Positions 1 through 6,386 of a stretch of 12,538 bases of DNA are shown piece by piece. Position 1 is the stretch's first letter. Each line of letters begins with the position of its first letter. Origin of the DNA: Candidatus Nomurabacteria bacterium. GTDB lineage: Bacteria; Patescibacteriota; Minisyncoccia; Phycocordibacterales; UBA9973. Location: contig CALRFE010000018.1 of assembly GCA_943356425.1 (NCBI GenBank), forward strand, positions 1 to 12,538, given 5' to 3'. The notes beneath the pieces were generated by a model. The model made no database searches, was not told the origin of the DNA, and saw only the letters and a program-made list of their open reading frames with translations. Both the position numbers and the translations under genes were made by a program.

Positions 1-1
1 G

Positions 2-835
2 AATAATATGAAAGATTGTTTCTATGCATCGGTCAGCGAGAATTCTCGTTTCTGTCTGAATGGGGTGGGTTTTAAAGATTGTCATGATCTTTCTGGGGGA
101 GGAGAGACAGAGTATGCCTACGAAGCCATTACCCCTGATCATTCTTATAACAATTTTTTCAGCATTTATTCGTGGAAGAATACTGATATCGCATATTGCG
201 AGAATTGCCACTCGTCTAACAATCTTTTTGCCTGTGCTGGAATTAAGAAGGGAGAATATACTATTTTTAACAAGCGGTATACAAAAGAAGAGTATCAAAA
301 ACTTAAATCGCAAATCGTCGAACACATGAAAAAGACAGAGGAATGGGGTGAATTTTTCCCAAGTCACTTCTCTCATTTTGGATATAATGAAACAGAAGCT
401 CATGAAGTATACCCGCTTGCAAAAGAAGCTGCTTTCGCTTCAGGGTTTAATTGGCAAGATAATATCCAAAGAACGCAAGGGAAGGAAACGATCGAGTATC
501 AGGTATTACCTCCCGCAATTAATGACATTCCAGATTCAATCACGAGCGAGATTTTAAAATGTGAAAAATGTTCTCGCAATTATAAAATTATTCCCGAAGA
601 GCTTGTGTTTTATCGAAAGTTACAAGTGCCGCTACCGTCTCTTTGTTTCTTTTGTCGTCATGAAGATAGGACAAAAATGATGAATCCGGGAAAACTCTGG
701 CATCGCGCATGTATGTGCGGGAAAGAAGATCACGATCATGGTGGAAAATGCCCAAATGAATTTGAAACGAGTTACGCTCCAGACCGTCCGGAAATCGTGT
801 ATTGTGAGAGCTGTTATCAAAAAGAAGTAAACTAG
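2..835 (+). CDS. Cysteine-rich zinc-ribbon protein, 3' part (5' end outside window)
   Basis: The reading frame is open to the left edge, and the ATG at 8 is only an internal methionine candidate, so the gene is probably truncated by the window. The visible 277 residues (numbered from that ATG) carry several CxxC or CxC pairs: C64/C67 (CENC), C185/C188 (CEKC), C213/C216 (CFFC), then CMC, a His-rich HDHGGKC stretch and a final CESC close to the end. The spacing suggests several zinc ribbons separated by an alpha-helical, Lys/Glu-rich segment (about residues 90-150). The pattern 'FYRKLQVPLPSLCFFCR' plus a C-terminal 'YAPDRPEIVYCESCY' is what I recall from a family of long Cys-rich proteins common in CPR genomes; these are of unknown function and often carry unreliable names. 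No catalytic motif is visible. Nucleic-acid binding is possible but not shown. It ends in TAG inside a heptamer repeat array. Confidence 0.75.
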   Translation, partial: NNMKDCFYASVSENSRFCLNGVGFKDCHDLSGGGETEYAYEAITPDHSYNNFFSIYSWKNTDIAYCENCHSSNNLFACAGIKKGEYTIFNKRYTKEEYQKLKSQIVEHMKKTEEWGEFFPSHFSHFGYNETEAHEVYPLAKEAAFASGFNWQDNIQRTQGKETIEYQVLPPAINDIPDSITSEILKCEKCSRNYKIIPEELVFYRKLQVPLPSLCFFCRHEDRTKMMNPGKLWHRACMCGKEDHDHGGKCPNEFETSYAPDRPEIVYCESCYQKEVN

Positions 836-874
836 ATTAGTTTATAGTTGTTAGGTTTTAGTTTTTAGCTTAAT
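833..874. repeat. Degenerate heptanucleotide tandem repeat (3' UTR)
   Basis: Starting with the stop codon, the sequence can be cut into consecutive 7-mers: TAGATTA, GTTTATA, GTTGTTA, GGTTTTA, GTTTTTA, GCTTAAT. The G and the final T-A positions recur every seven bases. The same kind of array follows two other genes here and sits inside rnpB. The copies are degenerate, so AT-rich drift is an alternative explanation for this array taken alone. Confidence 0.5.
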
Positions 875-881
875 AAAATAC

Positions 882-901
882 ATCTCCACCATGGTGGAGA
901 T
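882..901. promoter_or_regulatory. Perfect 20-bp palindrome upstream of the DUF192 gene
   Basis: Positions 882-901 read ATCTCCACCATGGTGGAGAT, a perfect palindrome. A possible -10 box, TAAAAT at 874-879, would put transcription start near 886, inside the palindrome, which is where an operator would sit. Alternatively it forms an 8-bp hairpin with loop CATG that marks the end of the upstream transcript; it lacks a following T-run on the plus strand. The -35 region is weak, so the promoter part is tentative. Confidence 0.45.
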
Positions 902-917
902 TAGATAAACAGAAAAC

Positions 918-1406
918 ATGCCAAAACATATTAAAATCTCGATCAGTATTATCGTGCTTACACTCATTGTAGCCTGCGGGATTTTGTATACGGCGAAATT
1001 GCGTGCAGAGAAAACACAAAAATTACAGACGACGACTGCAGTTCGTGATTTTCCTAAAATTGTTCGACTCGGGAATGCAGCTGTCTCCGTTGTTCGTCGT
1101 ACGACCGATAAGGAACGCGAACAAGGCCTTTCAGGTACGAAAGAGCTCGCGCAAGGTCATGGTATGCTTTTCATCTTTCCATTCCCAGATCTCTATCCGT
1201 TCTGGATGAAAGACATGCATTACCCGATCGATATCATTTGGTTCGATGCGGATCAAAAAGTTGCTTATATAAAAGAACATGCGACACTTGAGTCATATCC
1301 AGAACTATTCACACCAGACACCCCATCGCTTTATGTGCTTGAAGTGCCGGATGGATTTATTAAACAATATAAGATACAAAAAGGAGATACCGCGATATTT
1401 GAATAA
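918..1406 (+). CDS. DUF192 (UPF0127) family protein, membrane-tethered
   Basis: 162 residues. The N-terminus (about residues 5-26) is one hydrophobic helix after a short basic start, and contains IVAC at 17-20, compatible with a lipobox. It could therefore be a lipoprotein or a simple signal anchor; either way the rest lies outside the membrane. The DUF192 domain fills about residues 50-160. Its signature is visible: EREQGLSG, then GMLFIFP, then the hallmark FWMKDMHYPIDIIWFD and a C-terminal 'VLEVPDGFIKQYKIQKGD'. DUF192 is widespread, with no established biochemical role. The ATG at 918 is chosen because it gives a clean export signal; no Shine-Dalgarno is seen. It is followed within two bases by a strong terminator shared with the convergent gene. 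Confidence 0.88.
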   Translation: MPKHIKISISIIVLTLIVACGILYTAKLRAEKTQKLQTTTAVRDFPKIVRLGNAAVSVVRRTTDKEREQGLSGTKELAQGHGMLFIFPFPDLYPFWMKDMHYPIDIIWFDADQKVAYIKEHATLESYPELFTPDTPSLYVLEVPDGFIKQYKIQKGDTAIFE

Positions 1407-1407
1407 T

Positions 1408-1440
1408 AAAAAGTCCACGGCCTTCGGCCGTGGACTTTTT
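1408..1440. terminator. Bidirectional intrinsic terminator between convergent genes
   Basis: A perfect 15-bp stem (1408-1422 with 1426-1440) with loop TTC. The arms begin with AAAAA and end with TTTTT, so it can terminate both the DUF192 transcript (plus) and the surface-protein transcript (minus). It starts two bases after the DUF192 stop codon. Confidence 0.92.
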
Positions 1441-1441
1441 A

Positions 1442-1469
1442 TTAGACTTTAGTCTTTAGAATTTAGACT
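1442..1469. repeat. Heptanucleotide tandem repeat (4 copies)
   Basis: Four consecutive 7-mers: TTAGACT, TTAGTCT, TTAGAAT, TTAGACT. The array sits between the stop codon of the minus-strand gene (1482) and the shared terminator, so it lies in that gene's 3' UTR. The unit TTTAGTC is the reverse complement of GACTAAA, the unit on the right arm of the rnpB insertion. Confidence 0.75.
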
Positions 1470-1481
1470 TTTCTTTCCTCC

Positions 1482-2402
1482 TTACGCATGCGCATGAGCG
1501 GCATGTCCATGTGAGTTGTCTTTCTTGTACATCTTTCGAGCGATGTATACGATTCCCATGATGAGCACGATGAGCAAGAACCAGCCGAGGAACGAATGCG
1601 GGAAGAAATCACCAGAGAGAAAGGCGAGTGCTGCAAGATTTTGATTCGGACATGTTGCGCCGTTATTGAACGCATATGCTGTTACTTGATCTTGTGCGCC
1701 GGTCGGAGTCGTGAAGACAAGTTTTGCTTCCGTGACGATCGTATCGTACTTGACGACTTCACCGCTTGCGATGCCAGAGAGATATACAATACCTTCTTGA
1801 TTTACACCGAGAACGCCGATCGGAACGATGAGTGTATGATCGCCTGGATTGAATGTTCCCGCTGATGCGCGATCAAAATTGATCTGTTCTGCGAGCGTGA
1901 CTTGGAGGACGACATTTGCAAGTGTATGTCCTGAAATATTTTTGTAGTTGATCGTAAAATCTACAACATCACGTGGGCAAACATTTTCGAATCGATTGAC
2001 GATCGTGAGCATCGCGTTGTTTGAAAGTGTTCCGACTGGACGAACGGTCATTGCGTACGCAGTTTGCGGACGAGCGACTGTCGTGTTTACCGTATTTGCG
2101 GTCGTCTTCGGAGCAGGGAGTATCTCGACATAGTTTGGTCGTGTGTTCGCAGTGACACCAGGAGATGAAATGGACGGAACCTGTATGATCGTACCGTTCG
2201 GCAATTGCATAACACCACCGCCAGGAATACCTGGATTTGTGATGACCGGAGGATTAGCAAGAGCAAATGTCGGTGTGATGCTACCAGTAACACCCGCGTT
2301 TGTAGTAACTGGGGGATAGGTCGTAGCAAATGCGTTTTGCGCAACACTAAAGAGTGCGAGAAAAACGAATGCTGTTATGAAATTTTTTGTGGTTGTTTTC
2401 AT
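1482..2402 (-). CDS. Exported, C-terminally anchored surface protein with DUF11-like domain
   Basis: 306 residues from the ATG at 2402. An alternative ATG at 2414 adds MYEP; I prefer 2402 because it gives a standard signal peptide (MKTTTK, hydrophobic core, cleavage near NAFA/TTY) without an acidic residue in the n-region. After a Pro/Thr/Gly/Asn-rich linker (about 27-115), a DUF11-like beta-sandwich domain spans about 120-245, with VDFTINYKNISGHTLANVVL and GIVYLSGIA. A 20-residue transmembrane helix near residue 270 is followed by a short basic tail ending in a His/Ala run (HGHAAHAHA). The C-terminal half is clearly paralogous to the upstream gene at 2506-3855. It probably sits on the cell surface, anchored in the membrane, after Sec export. 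The ligand or partner is unknown. It has its own consensus promoter. Confidence 0.87.
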   Translation of the reverse strand: MKTTTKNFITAFVFLALFSVAQNAFATTYPPVTTNAGVTGSITPTFALANPPVITNPGIPGGGVMQLPNGTIIQVPSISSPGVTANTRPNYVEILPAPKTTANTVNTTVARPQTAYAMTVRPVGTLSNNAMLTIVNRFENVCPRDVVDFTINYKNISGHTLANVVLQVTLAEQINFDRASAGTFNPGDHTLIVPIGVLGVNQEGIVYLSGIASGEVVKYDTIVTEAKLVFTTPTGAQDQVTAYAFNNGATCPNQNLAALAFLSGDFFPHSFLGWFLLIVLIMGIVYIARKMYKKDNSHGHAAHAHA

Positions 2403-2429
2403 AGGTTCGTACATTAGAGTACTGTGGGC

Positions 2430-2458
2430 ATTATATCATAATATACACAATATGTCAA
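2430..2458 (-). promoter_or_regulatory. Consensus sigma-70 promoter of the 1482-2402 gene
   Basis: On the minus strand, TTGACA (2458-2453), a 17-base spacer and TATAAT (2435-2430): perfect in both hexamers and spacing. Predicted start of transcription is near 2423, giving a leader of about 21 bases to the ATG at 2402, or about 9 to the ATG at 2414. Confidence 0.92.
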
Positions 2459-2497
2459 GCAACGTAAAAGCCCTGATGTACAGGGCTTTTACGTTGC
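2459..2497. terminator. 17-bp perfect hairpin between the two surface-protein genes
   Basis: The arms 2459-2475 and 2481-2497 are perfectly complementary, with a 5-base loop. It lies just after the stop of the minus-strand gene ending at 2506 and is probably its terminator. Read on the minus strand, an inner hairpin (GCCCTG/CAGGGC) is followed by TTTT. The best T-run (2498-2503) is on the plus strand, so it also blocks antisense transcription. Its lower edge touches the -35 box of the next gene. Confidence 0.75.
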
Positions 2498-2505
2498 TTT
2501 TTTGT

Positions 2506-3855
2506 TTAGTAATGATCAGCTGGATGTGTATTTCGGCTATCTCGAAAATGTCGAGCAAGGAGAAGAATGACCAAGATAATGAGGATGAGGAAGAGGATCC
2601 CGATAAGGCTCGTTGGGAAGAAGTTGACTCCAAAGAGTGCAAGTCCGACCAGGTTGCTGCGACTGCACTCATGGGTCTTGATAAGTCCGTAGGCATTTGC
2701 GCTTGTTTGTGCGCTGTTGGAAGCATTTGTGAAATTCATCGTCGCGTTGGTTATCGTAAGATCCGTTCCGGTCGGTGTGTTGATATTGCGAACGATACCG
2801 CTCACGTACACGGCACCTTCTTGTCCAGGAAGAAATGTTCCGATCATCACGGTGATTGTGTTGTCATTTTCTGTGAAAATACCACTGCTTGATCGAGTAA
2901 ATTGGATGCTCTTTGGTAATACGATCCGCAAAACAGTATTTGAAAGAATTGTTCCGGAAATATTTTTGTACGTAATAGTCTGGTCAAGATTGTCACCGAG
3001 ACAGAAGAGGTCGAGTCGATTTGAAACAAGGAGCGAAACGTACTGTCCAGGAATCGGAGCGGTCAAAGTATTTTGTACTGATAGACTATTTCCAGATGAT
3101 GCATTTTGGTACACCGTACGATAGATGACTTGTGGTGCGGGCGATTGTGTCGCCGGTGTCTCAGTGATGATCGGTGTGACCGGCGGAACATAGGGGATAG
3201 AACCATTATTTTGTCCTCCGGTATTGCCGACCGTTATTGTGACGGTCGCGGTCTGTGATGAACCTGAAGTTCCTGTCGCGGTGAGCGTGTATGTCGCTGT
3301 CTGTGCAAGTTGTGGTGTCGTGATGTTTCCTGAAGTCTGCAATCCTCCGCTGAAATTAGTGATAGAAACTGAGGTACAATTTGTCGTCGTCCACGAGAGC
3401 ACGCTCGTCGTGTTTGCGAGTATCTGATTTGGTGTTGCGGTAAAATTCGCGATCGCACATGGTGCACTTCCAGTACCATTTCCTGATGTCATGAAGGACA
3501 AGACCGTTCCTTCTCCCATACCGCTCTGGTTGTATGCCATCGCTTTGAAATAATATGTCGTACCAGCGGTGAGACCTGAAATATTTTTTGAGAAGCTTGT
3601 TGCGCTGTTTGCGATGCTTTCGGGAACAGTGCTCAATGTCAAAGAGCTCTGTGTTGTTCCATAGACGAACCATACAGAAGTTGTCTCATTGTTACTATTT
3701 ATTGTCGCATTGAGCGTTACTGCAGTATCAGTAATCGCCATTGCAGTGGTTGTTGTGACTGTCGGAATCGCGGCAGACGCAGAAAAGGCGAATCCTGAAA
3801 AGATAAGGATCGCCAAGAGAAATATTGTTATTTTTCGCGCAACTATTTTTTGCAT
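2506..3855 (-). CDS. Exported, C-terminally anchored multi-domain surface protein (FN3-like, Ig-like, DUF11-like)
   Basis: 449 residues. A signal peptide (about 1-29, cleavage near SASA/AIP) is followed by an FN3-like domain (about 33-125; 'LTAGTTYYFKAMAYN' is the classic FN3 G-T-T-Y-Y strand). Next come an Ig-like domain (about 130-210; 'SWTTTNCTSVSI' and 'TYTLTATG'), a Pro/Gln/Thr linker and a DUF11-like domain (about 285-370; ITYKNISGTILSNTVLRIVL, GAVYVSGIV). A transmembrane helix near 417-434 and a short basic tail end the protein. The last 170 residues match the downstream gene's product closely, down to the CxxxNL-A-F-FFP block before the helix, so the two arose by tandem duplication. 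It is likely a surface adhesin or envelope protein exported by Sec; binding specificity cannot be told. The ATG lies only seven bases from its -10 box, so the mRNA is probably leaderless. Confidence 0.88.
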   Translation of the reverse strand: MQKIVARKITIFLLAILIFSGFAFSASAAIPTVTTTTAMAITDTAVTLNATINSNNETTSVWFVYGTTQSSLTLSTVPESIANSATSFSKNISGLTAGTTYYFKAMAYNQSGMGEGTVLSFMTSGNGTGSAPCAIANFTATPNQILANTTSVLSWTTTNCTSVSITNFSGGLQTSGNITTPQLAQTATYTLTATGTSGSSQTATVTITVGNTGGQNNGSIPYVPPVTPIITETPATQSPAPQVIYRTVYQNASSGNSLSVQNTLTAPIPGQYVSLLVSNRLDLFCLGDNLDQTITYKNISGTILSNTVLRIVLPKSIQFTRSSSGIFTENDNTITVMIGTFLPGQEGAVYVSGIVRNINTPTGTDLTITNATMNFTNASNSAQTSANAYGLIKTHECSRSNLVGLALFGVNFFPTSLIGILFLILIILVILLLARHFRDSRNTHPADHY

Positions 3856-3862
3856 ACTTGGT

Positions 3863-3890
3863 ATTATATCATATTTTAATACTATGTCAA
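3863..3890 (-). promoter_or_regulatory. Consensus promoter of the 2506-3855 gene (leaderless mRNA)
   Basis: On the minus strand, TTGACA (3890-3885), a 16-base spacer and TATAAT (3868-3863). Seven bases separate the -10 box from the ATG, so transcription should start at or next to the start codon. It shares TTGACATA and TATGATATAAT with the promoter of the downstream paralog. Confidence 0.9.
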
Positions 3891-3899
3891 TAGTTCCTA

Positions 3900-3928
3900 T
3901 TGCTATAAATCACGGACTGGTTTATAAT
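3900..3928 (+). promoter_or_regulatory. Promoter of rnpB
   Basis: TTGCTA (3900-3905), 17-base spacer, TATAAT (3923-3928). The predicted start near 3934-3935 coincides with the first base of the P1 helix of RNase P RNA. It is divergent from the surface-protein promoter a few bases away. Confidence 0.82.
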
Positions 3929-3933
3929 CGCCC

Positions 3934-4494
3934 TTGTGCTCTGTTGGATAATTCCGCTTCGGCTTTATTGCTTGGGTGAGGAAAGTCCGAACACAGCCTT
4001 GTCATAAGTATGGTGCGTATGTTTGCTTTCTTTTTTGCTGCCATAGTAAATCAGACAAGCGTGCGTACCATACTTATGATAAGGAGCATGGTAGCGGGTA
4101 ACGCCCGTCGTCCGTAAGGATCGAGATGCGAGCAGAGACGCCCGAGTCGAAAGACGGAGGTCCTTGTCGTAAGATGAGGTGACGCTCATGGTGACATGAG
4201 ATTGAAACGGCTAAATTCTTACTTCTGTGCAAGGCCGTGCCTGGGCATCACATTGCATGTGATGCAGTCTATAGTAAATAGTCTATAGTCTTTAGCAATG
4301 CACCTCCGCATTTTTCTAAAGACTAAGCACTAACGACTAAAGACTGACATCATGCGTAGCGTGATGTCTGGGAGTGCCGCTTGAGGTCGTTGGCAACAAC
4401 GATCCCAGATAAATGATTATCGCCCCGTGAGATAGAGCTCGCAAGAGTTCGTCATTTCATGGGGTACAGAATTCGGCTTATAGATAGGGCACAA
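3934..4494 (+). ncRNA. rnpB: RNase P RNA (catalytic subunit), enlarged by insertions
   Basis: Catalytic RNA that trims tRNA 5' ends. The universal core is present: GAGGAAAGTCC (3978-3988) and near the 3' end ACAGAATTCGGCTTATAG (4466-4483), which pair to form P4. P1 is closed by 3934-3942 with 4486-4494 (9 bp), and P2 by GATAAT with ATTATC (4416-4421). GCAAGGCC and GCCGCTTGAGG flank the P15-P17 region. The length of about 561 bases is well above the usual 350-420. The excess comes from a 28-bp helix (3998-4025 with 4056-4083) at the place where B-type RNAs carry P5.1, a heptamer-repeat hairpin at 4265-4346, and a P19-like hairpin (4423-4430 with 4457-4464, inner GCAA loop). Ends are set by the P1 pairing and the promoter; the mature ends may differ by a few bases. 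Confidence 0.95.
4265..4346 (+). repeat. Heptamer-repeat hairpin insertion inside rnpB
   Basis: The left arm (4265-4295) reads as 7-mers CAGTCTA, TAGTAAA, TAGTCTA, TAGTCTT, TAG. The right arm (4316-4346) reads CTAAAGA, CTAAGCA, CTAACGA, CTAAAGA, CTG. Both arms are 31 bases and pair at 24 of 31 positions, with a small AATGC/GCATT hairpin at the tip. It sits in the P15-P17 region, between two short GC-containing hairpins. Confidence 0.82.
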
Positions 4495-4501
4495 CAACAT
4501 G

Positions 4502-4529
4502 AAAAAACGCTCCGAAAGGAGCGTTTTTT
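4502..4529 (+). terminator. Intrinsic terminator of rnpB
   Basis: A 12-bp perfect stem (4502-4513 with 4518-4529) capped by a GAAA tetraloop and ending in TTTTTT. It starts eight bases after the P1 helix. Confidence 0.95.
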
Positions 4530-4565
4530 CTGTTTTCTAAAAAATTGTAGGATCGGTAGAAAACA

Positions 4566-4593
4566 TTGACAAATCAGTAAAATTACGTATAAT
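4566..4593 (+). promoter_or_regulatory. Consensus promoter of the large surface-protein gene
   Basis: TTGACA (4566-4571), 16-base spacer, TATAAT (4588-4593). Predicted start near 4600, leaving a leader of about 32 bases before the ATG at 4632, in which no Shine-Dalgarno is visible. Confidence 0.9.
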
Positions 4594-4631
4594 TAGCGCA
4601 AACTTTTTTGAAAATTTAAACCAAAATCAAG

Positions 4632-6383
4632 ATGAAAAAAACAATCATCCTTTCCGTCTTTACCGCATTTCTGTGCTTTGTAGAAACAACTTTTGCGCTT
4701 CATTCAACGGGGAACGCCGTCCTCGTCGGAACATATCCAGGTCATGTGATTCTGGAGGTTACGACTGAGGGTTCGACGCTTTCCGGCGACTCGGTAAGTT
4801 ACTGGTTTTGGGCATACGGAGATACCGTATACCAAGGCCCGCATCATTATCGGGACACTGCGCTTACTGTCGGACTCGACACACTCGACTTGTCGGGAAT
4901 TTTTTCTGACAGCAGTTTGGTGCATTTATGGATGTTTATCAAGGATTCCACTGGTATTGGAAACGGCAATCAGCTCGTGGTTTTTTTACCACCAGCGATC
5001 GTCATGCCCAATGCGAACGGTGCGCAGTTTACGACGAATGTTACCGAATCGACCATACAATTGACTCTCTCGAGTTTTTTTGTCGGGAACGATAGCGGTA
5101 CACTCATCATGCAAACTGCGACGAGTTCGAATTACTTATCCAATTTTTCAGAGACGAGTGTTTCATTTTTACCCGCGCCAGCAATGCTCTACAATTTTAG
5201 CTTGCTCATGACGGGAGAAATTCCGAACACTTTGTATTTCGTAAGAATTATTGCGGTGAGCAATTTAGGTTCTGACACTATCTACAATGGAATTGCAACG
5301 ACACTTCCGCCTTCAGGTGGACCGCAAGCTCCGCTCGCGTGGAATTTTATGATTCCGACAAACGCGCTACCAAATAGTGTTGCGACATTTGAGTATTTTA
5401 CCGGAGGATATATTACTGAGTTTGATGTGTATCGAAGCATTGATACTTTTCAAACAAGTGTTTCGGTTGGACAATTTTTCCATTCCGCGAACTTCACGGG
5501 TAATGAAATGATCACACTTCCAAATATTCCCGGACAAAATTATCAATTGATGCTCGTGCTTGCATGGGGCATCGGTGAACACGACACGCTCTATACTTCG
5601 TATATTGCGCCCTCGCTTCCACCACCGCTTCCATCAGGAACGCTCGTAGGAACTACGACTGCACCACTTGCAGTTTCTTTTCAAGTTTTTTCAAATGCGA
5701 ACGACACGACGAATACCATTGTCATCTTACAGACGACAACTGATACGATGTTTGTGGCGCCGACAAATGCAATGACTTGGATTTATCCGCAAGGTGGAAT
5801 CCACACTGACACGATGACGGTATACACTGCGAATCAAATTTTTGCCCGCGTATTTTTGTACAATGGCAATGGTTCGTATGTATCGCCGTACGGTTCTTGG
5901 TATCCGATTATTCCCCAAATTGCTCCTGATGTTTCAAATATCGGAGCGACGGCGACGATCGGGACAGAATTGCATGTCAGTTATGATTGGAACAACTACA
6001 ATTGCGCCACAGGTCTTACTGTTCTCTCATATATGGGAACAAGTCCTAGTTTTGCTTCTGCGGGTTTTGTGAATTACGCATTTCACGGAACAGGAAGCGG
6101 TACTGATAGTTTTACTATCGGAACCGCACCGAGTACTTTCTATTACCTTTGGGTCGTAGGGACGAACAATTGCGGAAGTGATACGGTCTTTACGGTAGTA
6201 CAGACTCCAGGGCTTGGAATTTTGTATGGAAGTTTGACGCTTTCTGTTGATTCCATAGGAGCTTCGTATGGAATGGATATCAGCGATACCTTTTCCATTT
6301 CGGGACAAGGGACATCAAGTGATTGGATAGAGATCGCTTTCAATAGCAATTTTTCTCCGAACACTAGTTATGATGCTCAATAG
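4632..6383 (+). CDS. Large secreted repeat protein, N-terminal half up to an in-frame amber codon
   Basis: 583 residues, beginning with a clear signal peptide (MKKTIILSVFTAFLCFVETTFA, cleavage near residue 22). The mature part is rich in Thr, Asn, Ser, Gly and aromatic residues and poor in Lys, typical of extracellular beta-sandwich proteins. Strands such as 'IPNTLYFVRI' look FN3-like. From about residue 334 to 525 lies a block (here A1) with YDWNNYNCATG and NNCGSDT, which recurs after the stop as A2. A second block, B1, starts near 535 (DWIEIAFNSNFS) and is cut in mid-domain by TAG at 6381-6383. The frame continues unchanged to 8288, so this and the next entry are one gene of 1,218 codons carrying a nonsense codon. 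Whether the amber is read through, a real mutation or a sequencing error cannot be told here. Without readthrough the product lacks the C-terminal sorting domain. Confidence 0.85.
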   Translation: MKKTIILSVFTAFLCFVETTFALHSTGNAVLVGTYPGHVILEVTTEGSTLSGDSVSYWFWAYGDTVYQGPHHYRDTALTVGLDTLDLSGIFSDSSLVHLWMFIKDSTGIGNGNQLVVFLPPAIVMPNANGAQFTTNVTESTIQLTLSSFFVGNDSGTLIMQTATSSNYLSNFSETSVSFLPAPAMLYNFSLLMTGEIPNTLYFVRIIAVSNLGSDTIYNGIATTLPPSGGPQAPLAWNFMIPTNALPNSVATFEYFTGGYITEFDVYRSIDTFQTSVSVGQFFHSANFTGNEMITLPNIPGQNYQLMLVLAWGIGEHDTLYTSYIAPSLPPPLPSGTLVGTTTAPLAVSFQVFSNANDTTNTIVILQTTTDTMFVAPTNAMTWIYPQGGIHTDTMTVYTANQIFARVFLYNGNGSYVSPYGSWYPIIPQIAPDVSNIGATATIGTELHVSYDWNNYNCATGLTVLSYMGTSPSFASAGFVNYAFHGTGSGTDSFTIGTAPSTFYYLWVVGTNNCGSDTVFTVVQTPGLGILYGSLTLSVDSIGASYGMDISDTFSISGQGTSSDWIEIAFNSNFSPNTSYDAQ

Positions 6384-6386
6384 TAT

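Noticed and set aside
4265..4346. CRISPR-like repeats
   Set aside because: Units are seven bases without spacers, arranged as two arms of one hairpin inside rnpB.
6381..6383. Alternative genetic code (amber read as an amino acid genome-wide)
   Set aside because: TAG terminates the zinc-ribbon gene and secA at sensible ends, and no gene here has internal TGA, so neither amber recoding nor the UGA-glycine code of Gracilibacteria fits.
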